Positions 46,708 through 56,454 of a stretch of 64,000 nucleotides of DNA are shown here, one piece after another; the stretch's first letter is position 1; the number at the start of each line of letters is the position of its first letter. The stretch lies in the NCBI RefSeq assembly GCF_003583405.1, contig NZ_QXEC01000012.1, positions 1-64,000 on the forward strand. Reading direction: 5' to 3'. This DNA is from Micromonospora radicis. Lineage in GTDB: Bacteria; Actinomycetota; Actinomycetes; Mycobacteriales; Micromonosporaceae. The notes under the pieces were generated by a model. The model did no database searches. It saw only the letters and a program-made list of their open reading frames with translations, and was not told the origin of the DNA. The position numbers and the translations under genes were made by a program.

Positions 46708-46714
46708 CGCCTGG

Positions 46715-46747
46715 CCCTGCCCTCTCGCTCTGCTCGCGCGGGCAGGG
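46715..46747 (-). promoter_or_regulatory. Ribosome-site sequestering hairpin of ribD
   Basis: CCCTGCCC (46740-46747 on the RNA strand) pairs exactly with GGGCAGGG (46715-46722), which contains the ribD Shine-Dalgarno 7 nt before ATG 46707. It is the probable expression platform of the upstream FMN riboswitch, acting on translation. Confidence 0.55.
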
Positions 46748-46842
46748 AGGTCTGGGCGGCAGGCGGGGGATTCCGGGAACGGCACGGCCGCCCCGGACGG
46801 GTAGCGCGCACGCCGACGATCGGCGAGCACACGCCCCTTCCG

Positions 46843-47014
46843 TCCCGCGCGCTGTCTCCCATCCGGACTGTCTGGGCGCGGACGAGCCGCCCCCAACCGT
46901 CGGCCCCGGATTCTCACCAGGTCCACCGGGCGGACGAACCGCTCCCGGGTCGCGGGCTTACCACGGTCGGACCGTGGATCACCGCCGGTTCGGAATTACA
47001 CCGAGTCCCGCCAG
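46843..47014 (-). promoter_or_regulatory. FMN riboswitch (RFN element)
   Basis: The conserved RFN blocks appear in order on the minus strand: GTAATTCCG-AACCGGCGGT, GATCC...CCGCGA, GGTGAGAATCCGGGGCCGACGGT-type core (46904-46926), and AGTCCGGATGGGAGA with final GCGCG. FMN binding is expected to shut off ribD-ribE-ribM-ribBA-ribH. Confidence 0.95.
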
Positions 47015-47077
47015 CGCGTGGTGGGTACTGAGGGAAGTCTTACACGCCGACCGGGGGATGTGACTACTCCTGGCGAG

Positions 47078-48058
47078 CTACTTCACAAAACGGTGGTTGG
47101 GGTCGGCCACCCCGCGGCGGCGGTCCACCGCGACGTACGAGCCGGGTTGGCTCTTGGCCACGGTCTTCATCTCGGAGGCGATCGTCATCGCGTCGAGGGG
47201 GTCGGTGAGCCGCTTGTCGGCATCCGAGATGGAGACGCCGATCGAGAGAGTGACCAGCGCGGCCCGCCGGATGTTGCCCCGCCGGTCCTTCAGCTCCACG
47301 TAACCGCGTTCCCGGTCGGTGTGGTCGTAGAGCGCGTCCGCGGCCTTCTCGAAGTCGGCCGACACCCGGGAGGTGAGCGGCAGGACCTGTTCGGGGGTGC
47401 AGACGAAGACGAAGTCGTCGCCGCCGACGTGGCCGAGGAACGCCGGTGGCAGCGCCACCGAGACCACCGCCCGGTGCAGGCTGCGGGCCAGCGCGGAGAT
47501 GAAGTCGTCGCCCCGGGAGAACCCGTACCGGTCGTTGACGCTCTTGAACCGGTCGATGTCGATGTAGCCGACCGCGTAGTCGGCACCGCCGCGGACCCGG
47601 TCGGCGATCTCCTGCCGGATCCGGCTGTTGCCCGGCAGGCCGGTCAGCGGGGAGACCTCCCGGAACTCCTTGTTACGCCGCAGCGTCGAGGTGACCCGGG
47701 CCAGCAGTTCCAGGGTGTCGAAGGGTTTGACCAGGTAGTCGTCGGCGCCGGCGCTGAGCCCGTTGACCTTGTCCTGGGTCATGCCCTTGGCGGTCAGCAT
47801 GATCACCGGCAGGGCGGCGGTCATCGGGTCGGCCCGCAGCCGGCGGGTCAGTTCCAGGCCGTCGACCCTCGGCATCATCAGGTCGACCACGGCCAGGTCG
47901 GGCCGCTGCCGCTCGATCAGTTCGAGCGCCTCCTGACCGTCGGCGGCCAGCACCACGTCGAACCCGTGCAGCCGCAGGTTGAACTCGACGAAGCGGGCGA
48001 TGTCGGCGTCGTCGTCGACGACGAGGATCACGTCCTTGCGGTCGACGTCGGGTTCCAC
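47078..48058 (-). CDS. Response regulator with GGDEF-type output (GGDDF)
   Basis: The 326-aa protein has a receiver domain (VVDDDADIARFVEFNLRLHGF, phospho-acceptor Asp59 in VVDLMMPRVDG, Lys111 in YLVKPFD) and a C-terminal GGDEF domain (SPLTGLPGN, GYIDIDRFKSVNDRYGFSRGDDF). The catalytic signature reads GGDDF (212-216), so diguanylate cyclase activity is uncertain. GTG 48058 lies one base after the rpe stop with GGAGG in range. No adjacent histidine kinase is seen. Confidence 0.88.
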   Translation of the reverse strand: MEPDVDRKDVILVVDDDADIARFVEFNLRLHGFDVVLAADGQEALELIERQRPDLAVVDLMMPRVDGLELTRRLRADPMTAALPVIMLTAKGMTQDKVNGLSAGADDYLVKPFDTLELLARVTSTLRRNKEFREVSPLTGLPGNSRIRQEIADRVRGGADYAVGYIDIDRFKSVNDRYGFSRGDDFISALARSLHRAVVSVALPPAFLGHVGGDDFVFVCTPEQVLPLTSRVSADFEKAADALYDHTDRERGYVELKDRRGNIRRAALVTLSIGVSISDADKRLTDPLDAMTIASEMKTVAKSQPGSYVAVDRRRGVADPNHRFVK

Positions 48059-48059
48059 G

Positions 48060-48740
48060 TCAGCCTCCGGCCGCCGCGCGCTCCGCCAACTGCCGCAGCC
48101 GACGCACCGCCTCGGCCGGATCGTCGGCGCCGTAGACGGCGGTGCCGGCGACGAAGGCGTCCGCACCCGCGGCAGCGGCCTGCTCGATGGTGTCGGCGGC
48201 GATCCCGCCGTCCACCTCGATACGCAGCTCCAGGTGACCGGCGTCGACGTGCCGCCGCGCGGCGCGGACCTTGTCCAGCAGCTGCGGCAGGAACCGTTGA
48301 CCGCCGAACCCGGCCTTGATGGTCATCACCAACAGCGTGTCGAAGCTCGGCAGCAGGTCGAGGTACGGCTCGATCGGGGTGTCCCGGTCGATCGCCAGCC
48401 CGGCCTTGGCGCCGGCCGCCCGCAGATCCTTGGCCAACGCCACCGGGTCGTCGCACGCCTCGGCGTGGAAGGTCACGTTGTACGCCCCCGCGTCGGCGTA
48501 GCCGGGGGCCCACCGGCGCGGATCGGTGATCATCAGGTGGACGTCGAAGGGCAGGTCGGTGGCGGCGCGCAGGCTCTGTACCACCGGCAGCCCGATGGTC
48601 AGGTTCGGCACGAAGTGGTTGTCCATCACGTCGACGTGTAACCAGTCCGCCGCGTTCTCGACAGCACGGACCTCTTCGGCGAGACGGGCGAAATCGGCGG
48701 CCAGGATGCTGGGCGCGACGATCGGCGGCGGTACGGTCAC
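48060..48740 (-). CDS. rpe: Ribulose-phosphate 3-epimerase
   Basis: The 226-aa TIM-barrel epimerase of the pentose phosphate pathway starts [17 protein letters not shown]. It has [19 protein letters not shown] (metal His/Asp), [23 protein letters not shown] and [10 protein letters not shown]. The order rpe-rsmB-fmt is usual in actinobacteria, but two lipoprotein genes intervene here. GTG start. Confidence 0.97.
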   Translation of the reverse strand: MTVPPPIVAPSILAADFARLAEEVRAVENAADWLHVDVMDNHFVPNLTIGLPVVQSLRAATDLPFDVHLMITDPRRWAPGYADAGAYNVTFHAEACDDPVALAKDLRAAGAKAGLAIDRDTPIEPYLDLLPSFDTLLVMTIKAGFGGQRFLPQLLDKVRAARRHVDAGHLELRIEVDGGIAADTIEQAAAAGADAFVAGTAVYGADDPAEAVRRLRQLAERAAAGG

Positions 48741-48988
48741 AGGGCCAGTGTACGAACGCGGCCACCAGCCGTCGGCAGCACGGCACCGACCGGGACACCC
48801 TGTGATCCAGAGGTGACCAATGGTGCAGAATCACCCTCTCCGGACCGGCGGGTCGGAACGAACGAGGGCCCCGACTGGCCGAACGGCCGAAACACGGCAA
48901 CACTCCATCGGGGACTGTGACGGTAGCGTGCAGGCCGGTGGGTGCGGGAGCCGACAACCGGGCAAGCGGCTCCCGGAAAGGGCGGACG

Positions 48989-49876
48989 ATGCGACGGTGG
49001 CTCGCGGCGCTGGCGCTGGCCAGCGCGGCTGCGATTCTGCTGAGCGGCTGTGTACGAACGGGCGGGACGGACGGCGATCTCACCAACAACTGGCCGGCGC
49101 TGCGCGCGCCGACGATGTTCGTCCCGGCCACCGACGCCTGCCTGCCCCGGGTCACCGCGGTGGTGCAGGCGAGCACCTACGAGACCGTGGACTGCGCGCG
49201 CAACCACCTGGCCGAGGCGGTGCACGTGGGATTGTTCACCGGGCCGGCGGCCGAGGGACGGCGACCCGAGCCGGGCTCGGTGGCGTTGCGGACCGCCCGC
49301 GCCGAGTGTGACCAGCGGACCCGCCTGGTGCTCGGCGGCGACTGGCACACCGCCCGGCTGACCCTCAACATCGCCCTACCGTCGGTGTCGGCCTGGAACG
49401 GCGGCGCCCGATGGTTCAGGTGTGACCTGAGCGAGACCGACAGCATCGACAACACCCGGCCGGTCAACCGCACCGGCAGCCTGCGGGGTGCGCTGATCGG
49501 CGACTCGCCGCTGGTGCACCGGTGCTTCGACCCGAAGCTCATCGGCAACAGCCTGAACTACATGGCGCCGGTGCTGTGCACCGAACCGCACGGCGCCGAG
49601 TTCGTCGGGGTGTACCTCGAGGAGAACATGAGCTGGGAGGAGTTCAGCAACTCCGCCAGCCGGGCGCACCGGCGCTGCATGGAACTCATCGCCGGATTCG
49701 CCGACGTGCCCAACAACGCCGACCTGCCCTACCGGGCCGGTTCCATCTTCTACCCGCCGTCACAGCGCGAGTGGGAGGAGGGCGACCGCGGCGTCCGTTG
49801 CCTGCTCTGGAGCGACGACCGCAAACTCACCGGTTCGATGCGCGGAGTCGGCCCACAGGGTCTACCGGTGACCTGA
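48989..49876 (+). CDS. Septum-formation-family lipoprotein
   Basis: The 295-aa lipoprotein has signal MRRWLAALALASAAAILLSGC with lipobox LLSGC. The mature part has pairs of Cys and motifs such as VDCARNHLAEAVHVG, WNGGARWFRCDL and EPHGAEFVGVY. These fit the actinobacterial 'septum formation' family (PF13845-like), with H-x-x-E near Cys residues. The precise role is unknown. It is followed by a paralogue with the same motif order. Confidence 0.75.
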   Translation: MRRWLAALALASAAAILLSGCVRTGGTDGDLTNNWPALRAPTMFVPATDACLPRVTAVVQASTYETVDCARNHLAEAVHVGLFTGPAAEGRRPEPGSVALRTARAECDQRTRLVLGGDWHTARLTLNIALPSVSAWNGGARWFRCDLSETDSIDNTRPVNRTGSLRGALIGDSPLVHRCFDPKLIGNSLNYMAPVLCTEPHGAEFVGVYLEENMSWEEFSNSASRAHRRCMELIAGFADVPNNADLPYRAGSIFYPPSQREWEEGDRGVRCLLWSDDRKLTGSMRGVGPQGLPVT

Positions 49877-49949
49877 GGCCGGTGCCGTATGCTCCCGCTG
49901 CGTGACGGACCGCGAACCGCGGCGGCACGCGAGCGGAAGGGCGACGGGG

Positions 49950-50834
49950 ATGCGGCGGTGGCTGGCCGGGATCGCGCTGGGCGCGGCGGTGACGCTGACC
50001 CTGGCCGGCTGCACCAGGCCGGCCGGAACCGACGGCGACCTCGTCGACGACTGGGCCCCGATGGCCGCGCCCACGGTGTTCACCCCCGAACCGCAGACCT
50101 GCCACGCCCAACCGCAGGAGGTCGGCTACCTCGGCGCGTACCGCCCGGTCGACTGCGCGCAGCCGCACCGGGCCGAGACCCTGCACGTCGGGACGCTGTC
50201 CGACGCGGGCGGGGCTGGGCCACCGGCCGACGGCAGCGCCCCGATGCGTACCGCGTACGCCGACTGCGACCGCAGGGTCCGGGCGGCACTGGGCGCCGAC
50301 TGGCGTACCGGCCGGATCGGGCTGAGCGTCCTGTTCCCCTCGCCGACCGCGTGGACGGGTGGGGCCCGCTGGTTCCGCTGTGACGTCCACGAGACGCAGG
50401 GGCTCGACGTCCCGGTGCCGGTACGACGCACCGCCAGCCTCACCGGCGCGCTGTCCGGCCCCTCGCCGCTGCGGCACGGCTGCTTCAACGCCACGATCAG
50501 TGACGACGAGGTGGTCGAGATGACCGCCGTCGGGTGTCGCAACGGGCACCGGGCCGAGTTCGTCGGCCTCTGGCAGGCCCCGGACACCAGCTTCCAGGCG
50601 TTCGCGGACAATCCCGAGCGGACCCACCGCGCCTGCCGCAGCGCGGTCGCCGAGTTCGCCAAGGTGCCGGACGACGGCAACCTCCAGTTCCGCGTCGGCA
50701 CCATCTTCTACCACCCGGCACCGCAGGAGTGGCGCAACGGCAACCGCGGCGTGCAGTGCTTCCTGTGGAGCAGCGACCGGCTCCTGAACCGCTCGCTGAA
50801 GGGTGCCGGCACCCGGGCCCTGCCGGTCAACTGA
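49950..50834 (+). CDS. Septum-formation-family lipoprotein, paralogue
   Basis: The 294-aa paralogue has the same N-terminus (MRRWLAGIALGAAV...LAGC) and the same blocks VDCAQPHRAETLHVG, WTGGARWFRCDV and NGHRAEFVGLW. ATG 49950 is homologous to the first copy's start. A TATGCT -10 at 49888-49893 lies 8 bases before an in-frame GTG at 49902, so a leaderless start there is possible. The copies arose by tandem duplication. Confidence 0.75.
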   Translation: MRRWLAGIALGAAVTLTLAGCTRPAGTDGDLVDDWAPMAAPTVFTPEPQTCHAQPQEVGYLGAYRPVDCAQPHRAETLHVGTLSDAGGAGPPADGSAPMRTAYADCDRRVRAALGADWRTGRIGLSVLFPSPTAWTGGARWFRCDVHETQGLDVPVPVRRTASLTGALSGPSPLRHGCFNATISDDEVVEMTAVGCRNGHRAEFVGLWQAPDTSFQAFADNPERTHRACRSAVAEFAKVPDDGNLQFRVGTIFYHPAPQEWRNGNRGVQCFLWSSDRLLNRSLKGAGTRALPVN

Positions 50835-50855
50835 GCCGACCGGCAGGCACCCGGA

Positions 50856-52274
50856 TCAGCCCCGGCGCAGCACCGCCAGGAACATCGCGTCGGTGCCGTG
50901 CCGGTGCGGCCACAGCTGCACCGTCGGCCCGTCACCGAGCCCCGGCATACCGGCCGGCAACAGCGGCCGGGCGTCGACGAAGTCCACCGGCATGCCGGAG
51001 CGGCGGGCCGCCTCGGTCACCGTCACATGCGTCTCCACGGTGTGCGGCGAGCAGGTCACGTACGCCACCACCCCGCCGGGACGGACCGCCCGCAGCCCGG
51101 CGGTGAGCAGCTCACGCTGCAACCGGGTCAGCGCCGGCAGGTCCGACGGTTGGCGCCGCCAGCGTGACTCCGGCCGGCGGCGCAGCGAACCCAGGCCGGT
51201 GCACGGCGCGTCGACCAGCACCCGGTCGAAGTGCTGCTCGGGCAGCTTCGGCTCGGCGCCGACCAGCCGGCCGTCGGTGTTCAGCACGGTCACCGGCAGG
51301 CCCCTGGTCGCGCTCGACACCAACCGGGCCCGGTGCTCGGCGACCTCCACCGCGGTCAACCGGGCACCGCGCTGCGCCGCCAGCGCCCCGAGCAGGCCCG
51401 ACTTCCCGCCCGGCCCGGCGCACAGGTCGAGCCAGCGGCCGTCCGGACCCTCCACCGCCGCCGCGGCCAGCGCGTCGGCCACCAACTGCGAGCCCTCGTC
51501 CTGCACGTGGGCCCGCCCGTCGGCGACCGCCGCCAGCTCACCCGGCGAACCACCGGCGAGATAGACCGCGTACGGCGAGAAGGCCCCGGGCGCGCCACCG
51601 GTCTCGTCGGCCAGCTCGACGGGGTCGATCAGCCCCGGCCGGGCGCACAGGTGCACCGGGGGACGCTCGTTGTCCTCGATCAGCAGGCGGGTGGTCTCAC
51701 CGAGGTCGCCACCGAGCGCCTCGCTGAACGCCCGGATGATCCACTGTGGATGGCTGTAGGCGAGGGCGAGGTGACCGACGGGGTCGGTCTCCATCGACGG
51801 CGCCAGCCGCGACACCCACCCGTCCAGGTCACGCTCGGCCACCTCGCGCAGCACCGCGTTGGCGAAACCGGTGGCCCCCTGACCGACCATGCGGACCAAG
51901 TCGACGGTCGAGGAGACCGCCGCGTGCGCGGGCACCCGGGTGTGCAGCAGTTGGTAGGCGCCGATCCGCAACGCATCGCGTACCGGCGGGTCGATGCGCT
52001 GCACGTCCCGCCCGGCAGCGGAGGTCAGGATCGCGTCGAGGGTGCCGAGATGACGCAGCGTGCCGTAGGTCAGCTCGGTGGCGAAGGCGGCGTCCCGGCC
52101 GGTCAGCCCCTCGTCCCGCAGGATCGCCGGCAGCACCAGGTTGGCGTACGCGTCGTCCCGGTTGACCGCCGCGACGGCCTCGTACGCGACGTAGCGGGGT
52201 CGGTCCGCCGCCGGTCGTCCCGAGGGACGTGCGCCCCGACGGTCGGTGCCCCGGCGGGCAGCGGTGTCTCTCAC
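50856..52274 (-). CDS. rsmB: 16S rRNA (cytosine-967-C5)-methyltransferase
   Basis: The 472-aa protein has an N-terminal NusB-like RNA-binding domain ([22 protein letters not shown]) and a C-terminal SAM methyltransferase. The latter has the binding loop [18 protein letters not shown], motif [18 protein letters not shown], and the catalytic Cys in YVTCSPH. GTG 52274 overlaps the fmt stop. Confidence 0.95.
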   Translation of the reverse strand: MRDTAARRGTDRRGARPSGRPAADRPRYVAYEAVAAVNRDDAYANLVLPAILRDEGLTGRDAAFATELTYGTLRHLGTLDAILTSAAGRDVQRIDPPVRDALRIGAYQLLHTRVPAHAAVSSTVDLVRMVGQGATGFANAVLREVAERDLDGWVSRLAPSMETDPVGHLALAYSHPQWIIRAFSEALGGDLGETTRLLIEDNERPPVHLCARPGLIDPVELADETGGAPGAFSPYAVYLAGGSPGELAAVADGRAHVQDEGSQLVADALAAAAVEGPDGRWLDLCAGPGGKSGLLGALAAQRGARLTAVEVAEHRARLVSSATRGLPVTVLNTDGRLVGAEPKLPEQHFDRVLVDAPCTGLGSLRRRPESRWRRQPSDLPALTRLQRELLTAGLRAVRPGGVVAYVTCSPHTVETHVTVTEAARRSGMPVDFVDARPLLPAGMPGLGDGPTVQLWPHRHGTDAMFLAVLRRG

Positions 52275-53197
52275 GCCAACTCCTCCCCGGCACCGACCCG
52301 GGCGCCGCGCGCCCAGTCGGTCGCCGGCATCGCCCGCTTACCCGCCGCGCGCACCTCGCCCAGCCGAACCGGGACCGTGGCCGTGCCGGCCAGCACCCGG
52401 GTCTTCTCCACCAGCAACTCGCCGGGCTTGAGGTCGGGGCCGTCCGGTGCCGGCACCACCGGCCCCAGCTTGACCCGCTCGTCGCGGAAGGTGGTCCACG
52501 GGCCGGGTGCCGGGGTACAGGCACGGATCCGGCGGTCCACCGCGAAGGCCGGGTCGGCCCACCGGATCCGGGCGTCCTCGACGGTCAGCTTCGGCGCCAG
52601 CGAAACCCCGTCGGCGGGCTGCGGCTCGGCCCGCGCGGTGCCCTCGGCAAGCGCGTCCAGGACCGCCACCAGCAACCCGGCGCCGCTGTGCGCCAGCCGA
52701 TCGAGTAGGTCACCGGAGGTGTCGGAGGGGCGGATCTCGTCGGTCAGGGTGCCGTAGACCGGCCCGGTGTCCAACCCCTCCTCCAACTGGAAGACGCTGG
52801 CACCGGTCAGCTCGTCGCCGTGCAGCACGGCGTGCTGCACGGGTGCCGCCCCACGCCAGGCCGGCAGCAGCGAGAAGTGCAGGTTCACCCAGCCATGCCG
52901 GGGAATCTCCAGCGCCACCGGCGGCACCAGCGCGCCGTAGGCCACCACCGGAACGCAGTCCGGGGCGAGGGCGCGCAGCCGGTCCAGGAACTCCGGCTCG
53001 CGCGGCCGGGCCGGGGTGAGCACCTCGATGCCCCGCTCGTCGGCCCAGGCGCCGACCGGCGAACGGACCAGGCCACGACCTCGACCGGCCGGCGCATCCG
53101 GCCGGGTGACCACGGCGACCAGTTCGTGCCCGGACTCGGCGACGGCGGCCAGCGCGGGCACGGCGACAGCCGGCGTACCGGCGAAGATCACACGCAT
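52271..53197 (-). CDS. fmt: Methionyl-tRNA formyltransferase
   Basis: The 308-aa enzyme formylates initiator Met-tRNA. It begins [16 protein letters not shown] and has [20 protein letters not shown] (catalytic Asn/His) and LDTGPVYG (Asp). Start taken at ATG 53197; GTG 53206 overlaps the def stop and is possible. Confidence 0.96.
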   Translation of the reverse strand: MRVIFAGTPAVAVPALAAVAESGHELVAVVTRPDAPAGRGRGLVRSPVGAWADERGIEVLTPARPREPEFLDRLRALAPDCVPVVAYGALVPPVALEIPRHGWVNLHFSLLPAWRGAAPVQHAVLHGDELTGASVFQLEEGLDTGPVYGTLTDEIRPSDTSGDLLDRLAHSGAGLLVAVLDALAEGTARAEPQPADGVSLAPKLTVEDARIRWADPAFAVDRRIRACTPAPGPWTTFRDERVKLGPVVPAPDGPDLKPGELLVEKTRVLAGTATVPVRLGEVRAAGKRAMPATDWARGARVGAGEELA

Positions 53198-53202
53198 CCG
53201 GG

Positions 53203-53763
53203 TCACCGCCCCAGACCGAACGGGTTGCCGGCGCCGTGCGGGCTCAACTTGACGGTGGGTGGCGCGGCGTCGTCGTACCACTCGGCCTGCCGGATCGCCT
53301 TCATCGCCTCCTTGCGGCCGGCCGGGTCCAGCCGGTCGACGAAGAGCACCCCGTCGAGGTGGTCGGTCTCGTGCTGCACGCAGCGGGCCATCAGGCCGGT
53401 GCCGACGATCTGCACCGGGTCGCCGTAGCCGTTGAAGCCCTTGGCGACCACGTTCTGTCGACGCTTGGTGTCGAAGTACAGCCCGGGGATGGACAGGCAG
53501 CCCTCCGGGCCGTCCTGCTCCTCGGCGTCGGGGAACTCCAGCACCGGGTTCACCAGGTGCCCGAGCACGTCGTCCACGTCGAAGGTGAACACCCGCAGGC
53601 CCACACCGAGTTGCGGCGCGGCGAGACCGGCGCCGCTGCTCTCACGCATGGTGTCGGTCAGGTCGGCGATGAGCTTGCGCAGCTCGACGTCGAAGTCGAC
53701 CACCGGATCGGCCGGCGTGCGCAGCACCGGATCCCCGAACAGACGGATGGGCTGGACGGTCAC
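53203..53763 (-). CDS. def: Peptide deformylase
   Basis: The 186-aa metalloenzyme removes the formyl group from nascent proteins. Its three motifs are [19 protein letters not shown] (metal Cys) and [11 protein letters not shown] (HExxH). It is the partner of fmt in the same operon. GTG start. Confidence 0.97.
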   Translation of the reverse strand: MTVQPIRLFGDPVLRTPADPVVDFDVELRKLIADLTDTMRESSGAGLAAPQLGVGLRVFTFDVDDVLGHLVNPVLEFPDAEEQDGPEGCLSIPGLYFDTKRRQNVVAKGFNGYGDPVQIVGTGLMARCVQHETDHLDGVLFVDRLDPAGRKEAMKAIRQAEWYDDAAPPTVKLSPHGAGNPFGLGR

Positions 53764-53806
53764 GCGGGTGGACTCCTTCACGGCAGGACGAGAGTGCCGT
53801 ACCAGT

Positions 53807-55075
53807 CTACGGAGTGCCCGGTGCCGTCCCGGCCGGCGCACCATGATCGGCGCCGGGCGCCGGCCGACCCACGGTGACCGGCAGGTTGTCGTACCCGCGC
53901 AGGGTCAGCCGGATCCGCCGCCGGGGCGTACCGGCCGGGACCAGCTCGGGCAGCCGGCGCAGCAACAGCGGGAAGGCGACCTGCGCCTCCAGCCGGGCCA
54001 GCCCGGCACCGAGGCAGTAGTGCGGGCCGGCGCCGAAGGAGAGCGGACTCGGCGCGGCCCGCCACGGGTCGAACCGGTCCGGGTCCGGGTGCCGCCGGGG
54101 ATCCCGGTTGGCCGCGCCGAGCAGCAGCAGGAGCCAACTGCCGGCGGGCAGCTCGACGCCGCCGACCCGCACCGCCTCGGCGGTGGTCCGGGTGGTCAGC
54201 TGCACCGGCGAGTCGTAGCGCAGCAGCTCGTCGACGTAGGCCGGGGCGTGCTCCGGGTGCCGCCGCAGCGCGTCGGCGGCCGCCGGGTGGGCCAGCAGTA
54301 CCGCCAGGCCGTTGCCCAGCAGGTTGGTGGTGGTCTCGAAGCCGGCCACGAGCAGGATCACCAGGTTGGCCAGCAGTTCCTCGGCGGAGAGCCGGTCACC
54401 GGCGTCGTGCGCCTGCACCAGCGCGGTGGTCAGGTCGTCGGCCGGGCGACGGCGCCGGGCGGCCACCAGCTCGGTGAAGTAGCGGCGCAGCTCGGTGGCG
54501 CCCGCGTCGGCCGACGCCAGCTCGTCGGGGGTCAGTTCCGGTTCCAGTACGCCGGTGAGGTCGGCCGCCCAGCGCCGGAACAGCGGCCGGTCGGCGGCCG
54601 GCACGCCGAGCAGGGCGCAGATCACCCCGACCGGCAGCGGATAGGCGAAGTGGGTCATGAAGTCCACCGGCCGACCGTCCCGGCCGGCCGCCGCCAGCGT
54701 GTCGATCAGCTCGGCGGCCTGTGCGGTCACCACGTCCCGCAGGCCGGCGATCCGGCGTGGGGTGAAGGCCGCGGCGGCGAGCCGCCGCATCCGGCTGTGG
54801 TCGGGCGGGTTGGTGCGCAGCATCGACCGGGCGATCGAGGCCAGTGCGGGGCTGTCGCGCCACTGCGGCATCACGCCGTCGCGGAGGTTGTCGTCCAGCA
54901 CCTGGACCCGGGGGTCACGCAGGAGTTCGTCGGCCTCGGCGTGGCCGGTGACCGCGTACAGGCCGGGGCCGGCCGCCGCTACCGGGCCGTGGGCCCGCAG
55001 CCACTCGTACGCCGGGTACGGGTCGACGCGTCCCTCCGGTGACATGAGTGACGCGAGCGCCTGCGCAGCATCCAC
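53807..55075 (-). CDS. Cytochrome P450
   Basis: The 422-aa P450 has the I-helix motif AGFETTTN, the ExxR pair in ELLRYDS, and the heme-binding loop FGAGPHYCLGAGLARLE with the axial Cys. The class is the soluble bacterial CYP group. No ferredoxin or reductase gene is adjacent and no biosynthetic cluster surrounds it, so the substrate is unknown. Confidence 0.95.
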   Translation of the reverse strand: MDAAQALASLMSPEGRVDPYPAYEWLRAHGPVAAAGPGLYAVTGHAEADELLRDPRVQVLDDNLRDGVMPQWRDSPALASIARSMLRTNPPDHSRMRRLAAAAFTPRRIAGLRDVVTAQAAELIDTLAAAGRDGRPVDFMTHFAYPLPVGVICALLGVPAADRPLFRRWAADLTGVLEPELTPDELASADAGATELRRYFTELVAARRRRPADDLTTALVQAHDAGDRLSAEELLANLVILLVAGFETTTNLLGNGLAVLLAHPAAADALRRHPEHAPAYVDELLRYDSPVQLTTRTTAEAVRVGGVELPAGSWLLLLLGAANRDPRRHPDPDRFDPWRAAPSPLSFGAGPHYCLGAGLARLEAQVAFPLLLRRLPELVPAGTPRRRIRLTLRGYDNLPVTVGRPAPGADHGAPAGTAPGTP

Positions 55076-55157
55076 GATGGCCTCCCCGGTGAGCCGAAGG
55101 CTCCATCATGCCCGCGCGGCGCCACCCGGCCCAGCCAGGCTCGCCCGACCCAGGAGG

Positions 55158-56141
55158 TCAGCCGGCGGCGCCGGACTCCCCCGCCAGCACCGCGTCGCCG
55201 GCCAGCAGCGCGTGCTCGGGCAGCGGCAGCCGGATGTCGTGTGCCGCCTCCCAGTCGTGGATCAGGCTGGGACGGGCCTGCGCGGCGAAGTAGTCGACCG
55301 CACTCATCCCGCCCACCACCGGCTCGTCGACCTCGGCGACCAGCCGGCCGGGCACCAGGCGGAACCCGCCACGCAGCGCGGCACTGAGCCGGCGATGCCC
55401 GTCGACGACGAAGAAGTACTCGCCGGTGAAGCCGATCTCCAACGGTTCCAGAGCCGTCTCGCCGGCGGCGACGACCTCCCCGACGAACGACGAGTCCCAG
55501 AGCCCGCGCAGGCCCGCGATGTCCTCGGTCGGGTAGATCCGGGCCGGGTCGAGCAGCAGCAGCGGTGGCGCGGCCCGCAGCACGTCCGCGGCGAGCCGCC
55601 CCTCGTACGCGTCGATGATCCGCTCGATCACCTCTTCCGCGGGGGACCGGGTGGTGTCGCAGATCAGGTCGTAGTTGCGCAGTCGGGCCTTGTCCACGCC
55701 GTAGCGGACCAGGAAGCGGCCACGCTCGCTCTCGCTGCGCTCCCGCAGCTTGGCCTTGGCCTCCTCCAGCGAGGTGTAGCTCTCGGCCGGGCCGGAGGGG
55801 CGCAGCAGCACCCGGCGGGCCGCCTCGCCCGGCTCGGTGATCATGTGCACCTTGAGCGCGTCGGTGAAGAAGTGCCAGGCCAGCCGCGAGTCCATCACCA
55901 GGCTCTCACCGGAGGCGGCGATGTCGCGCTGGAGCTGGTCGACGTAGCCGTCGACGGCCTGGTCCAGCTCGGCGTGCAGATTGAGCTGGAGCGCGGTCAT
56001 CTGACGCTCCTGGGCCATCTGCCGGTAGAGGTCACCGACGCTGACCCGGCGCAGCCCGAGCCGCTTGGAGATCTCCACGGACACGGTGCTCTTGCCGCTG
56101 CCCAGGTCACCGTTGAAGACGATCGACTGACGAACGGTCAC
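55158..56141 (-). CDS. Cytidylate-kinase-like P-loop protein fused to a ParB-like domain
   Basis: The 327-aa protein has an N-terminal nucleotide/nucleoside-kinase-like domain: Walker A GDLGSGKST (11-19), then KRLGLRRVSVGDLYRQMA, DSRLAWHFF and a lid-like ERSESERGRF. The C-terminal 130 residues contain EYFFVVDGHRRLSAAL (DGHR at 247-250), the ParB/sulfiredoxin-fold signature also found in free serine kinase. The substrate is unknown. GTG 56141 is preferred; an upstream open frame adds 34 unconserved residues. Confidence 0.72.
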   Translation of the reverse strand: MTVRQSIVFNGDLGSGKSTVSVEISKRLGLRRVSVGDLYRQMAQERQMTALQLNLHAELDQAVDGYVDQLQRDIAASGESLVMDSRLAWHFFTDALKVHMITEPGEAARRVLLRPSGPAESYTSLEEAKAKLRERSESERGRFLVRYGVDKARLRNYDLICDTTRSPAEEVIERIIDAYEGRLAADVLRAAPPLLLLDPARIYPTEDIAGLRGLWDSSFVGEVVAAGETALEPLEIGFTGEYFFVVDGHRRLSAALRGGFRLVPGRLVAEVDEPVVGGMSAVDYFAAQARPSLIHDWEAAHDIRLPLPEHALLAGDAVLAGESGAAG

Positions 56142-56454
56142 GACTGGCCCACCCCTGATCACCAGCTGATTGCGAGCATCGACTTCGCGCCGAACCGGCG
56201 CGGTGGCGCCACCCTGCGACATCTCCAGCTCGGCGCGGCTCACGCCGCACCGTCTCCAGGAGCTGTCGTGCGCCCCGACATGACGGGCGACTCTACCACT
56301 CTCGCCAGGCCCTTCCCGAAGACGCGACCACCCACGGGCGAGTCATCACCGACCGCGACAATCCGCTCACATCCGGCAGCTCTCGCGCCCTTCGGTCGCC
56401 CACCTCCGCCGGGCCGAACCCGGCACCGCGACCGGACCAGCCGCAGCCGGCCGA
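56142..56454. other. Intergenic region upstream of the kinase-fusion gene (313 bp)
   Basis: TAGAGT (56290-56295) on the minus strand is followed after 8 bases by ATG 56281, which opens a 13-codon ORF (MSGRTTAPGDGAA). Its TGA overlaps a GTG at 56243 in the frame of the kinase. This may be a leaderless mini-ORF feeding the kinase. From 56300 to the priA stop I see nothing else. Confidence 0.35.

Noticed and set aside
48917..48988. 24-residue extension of the first septum-type lipoprotein
   Set aside because: It would place the signal peptide internally; the paralogue and a GGAAAGGG site support ATG 48989.
53807..56141. Biosynthetic gene cluster around the P450
   Set aside because: Neighbours are housekeeping or the kinase fusion; there is no redox partner, synthase or transporter.
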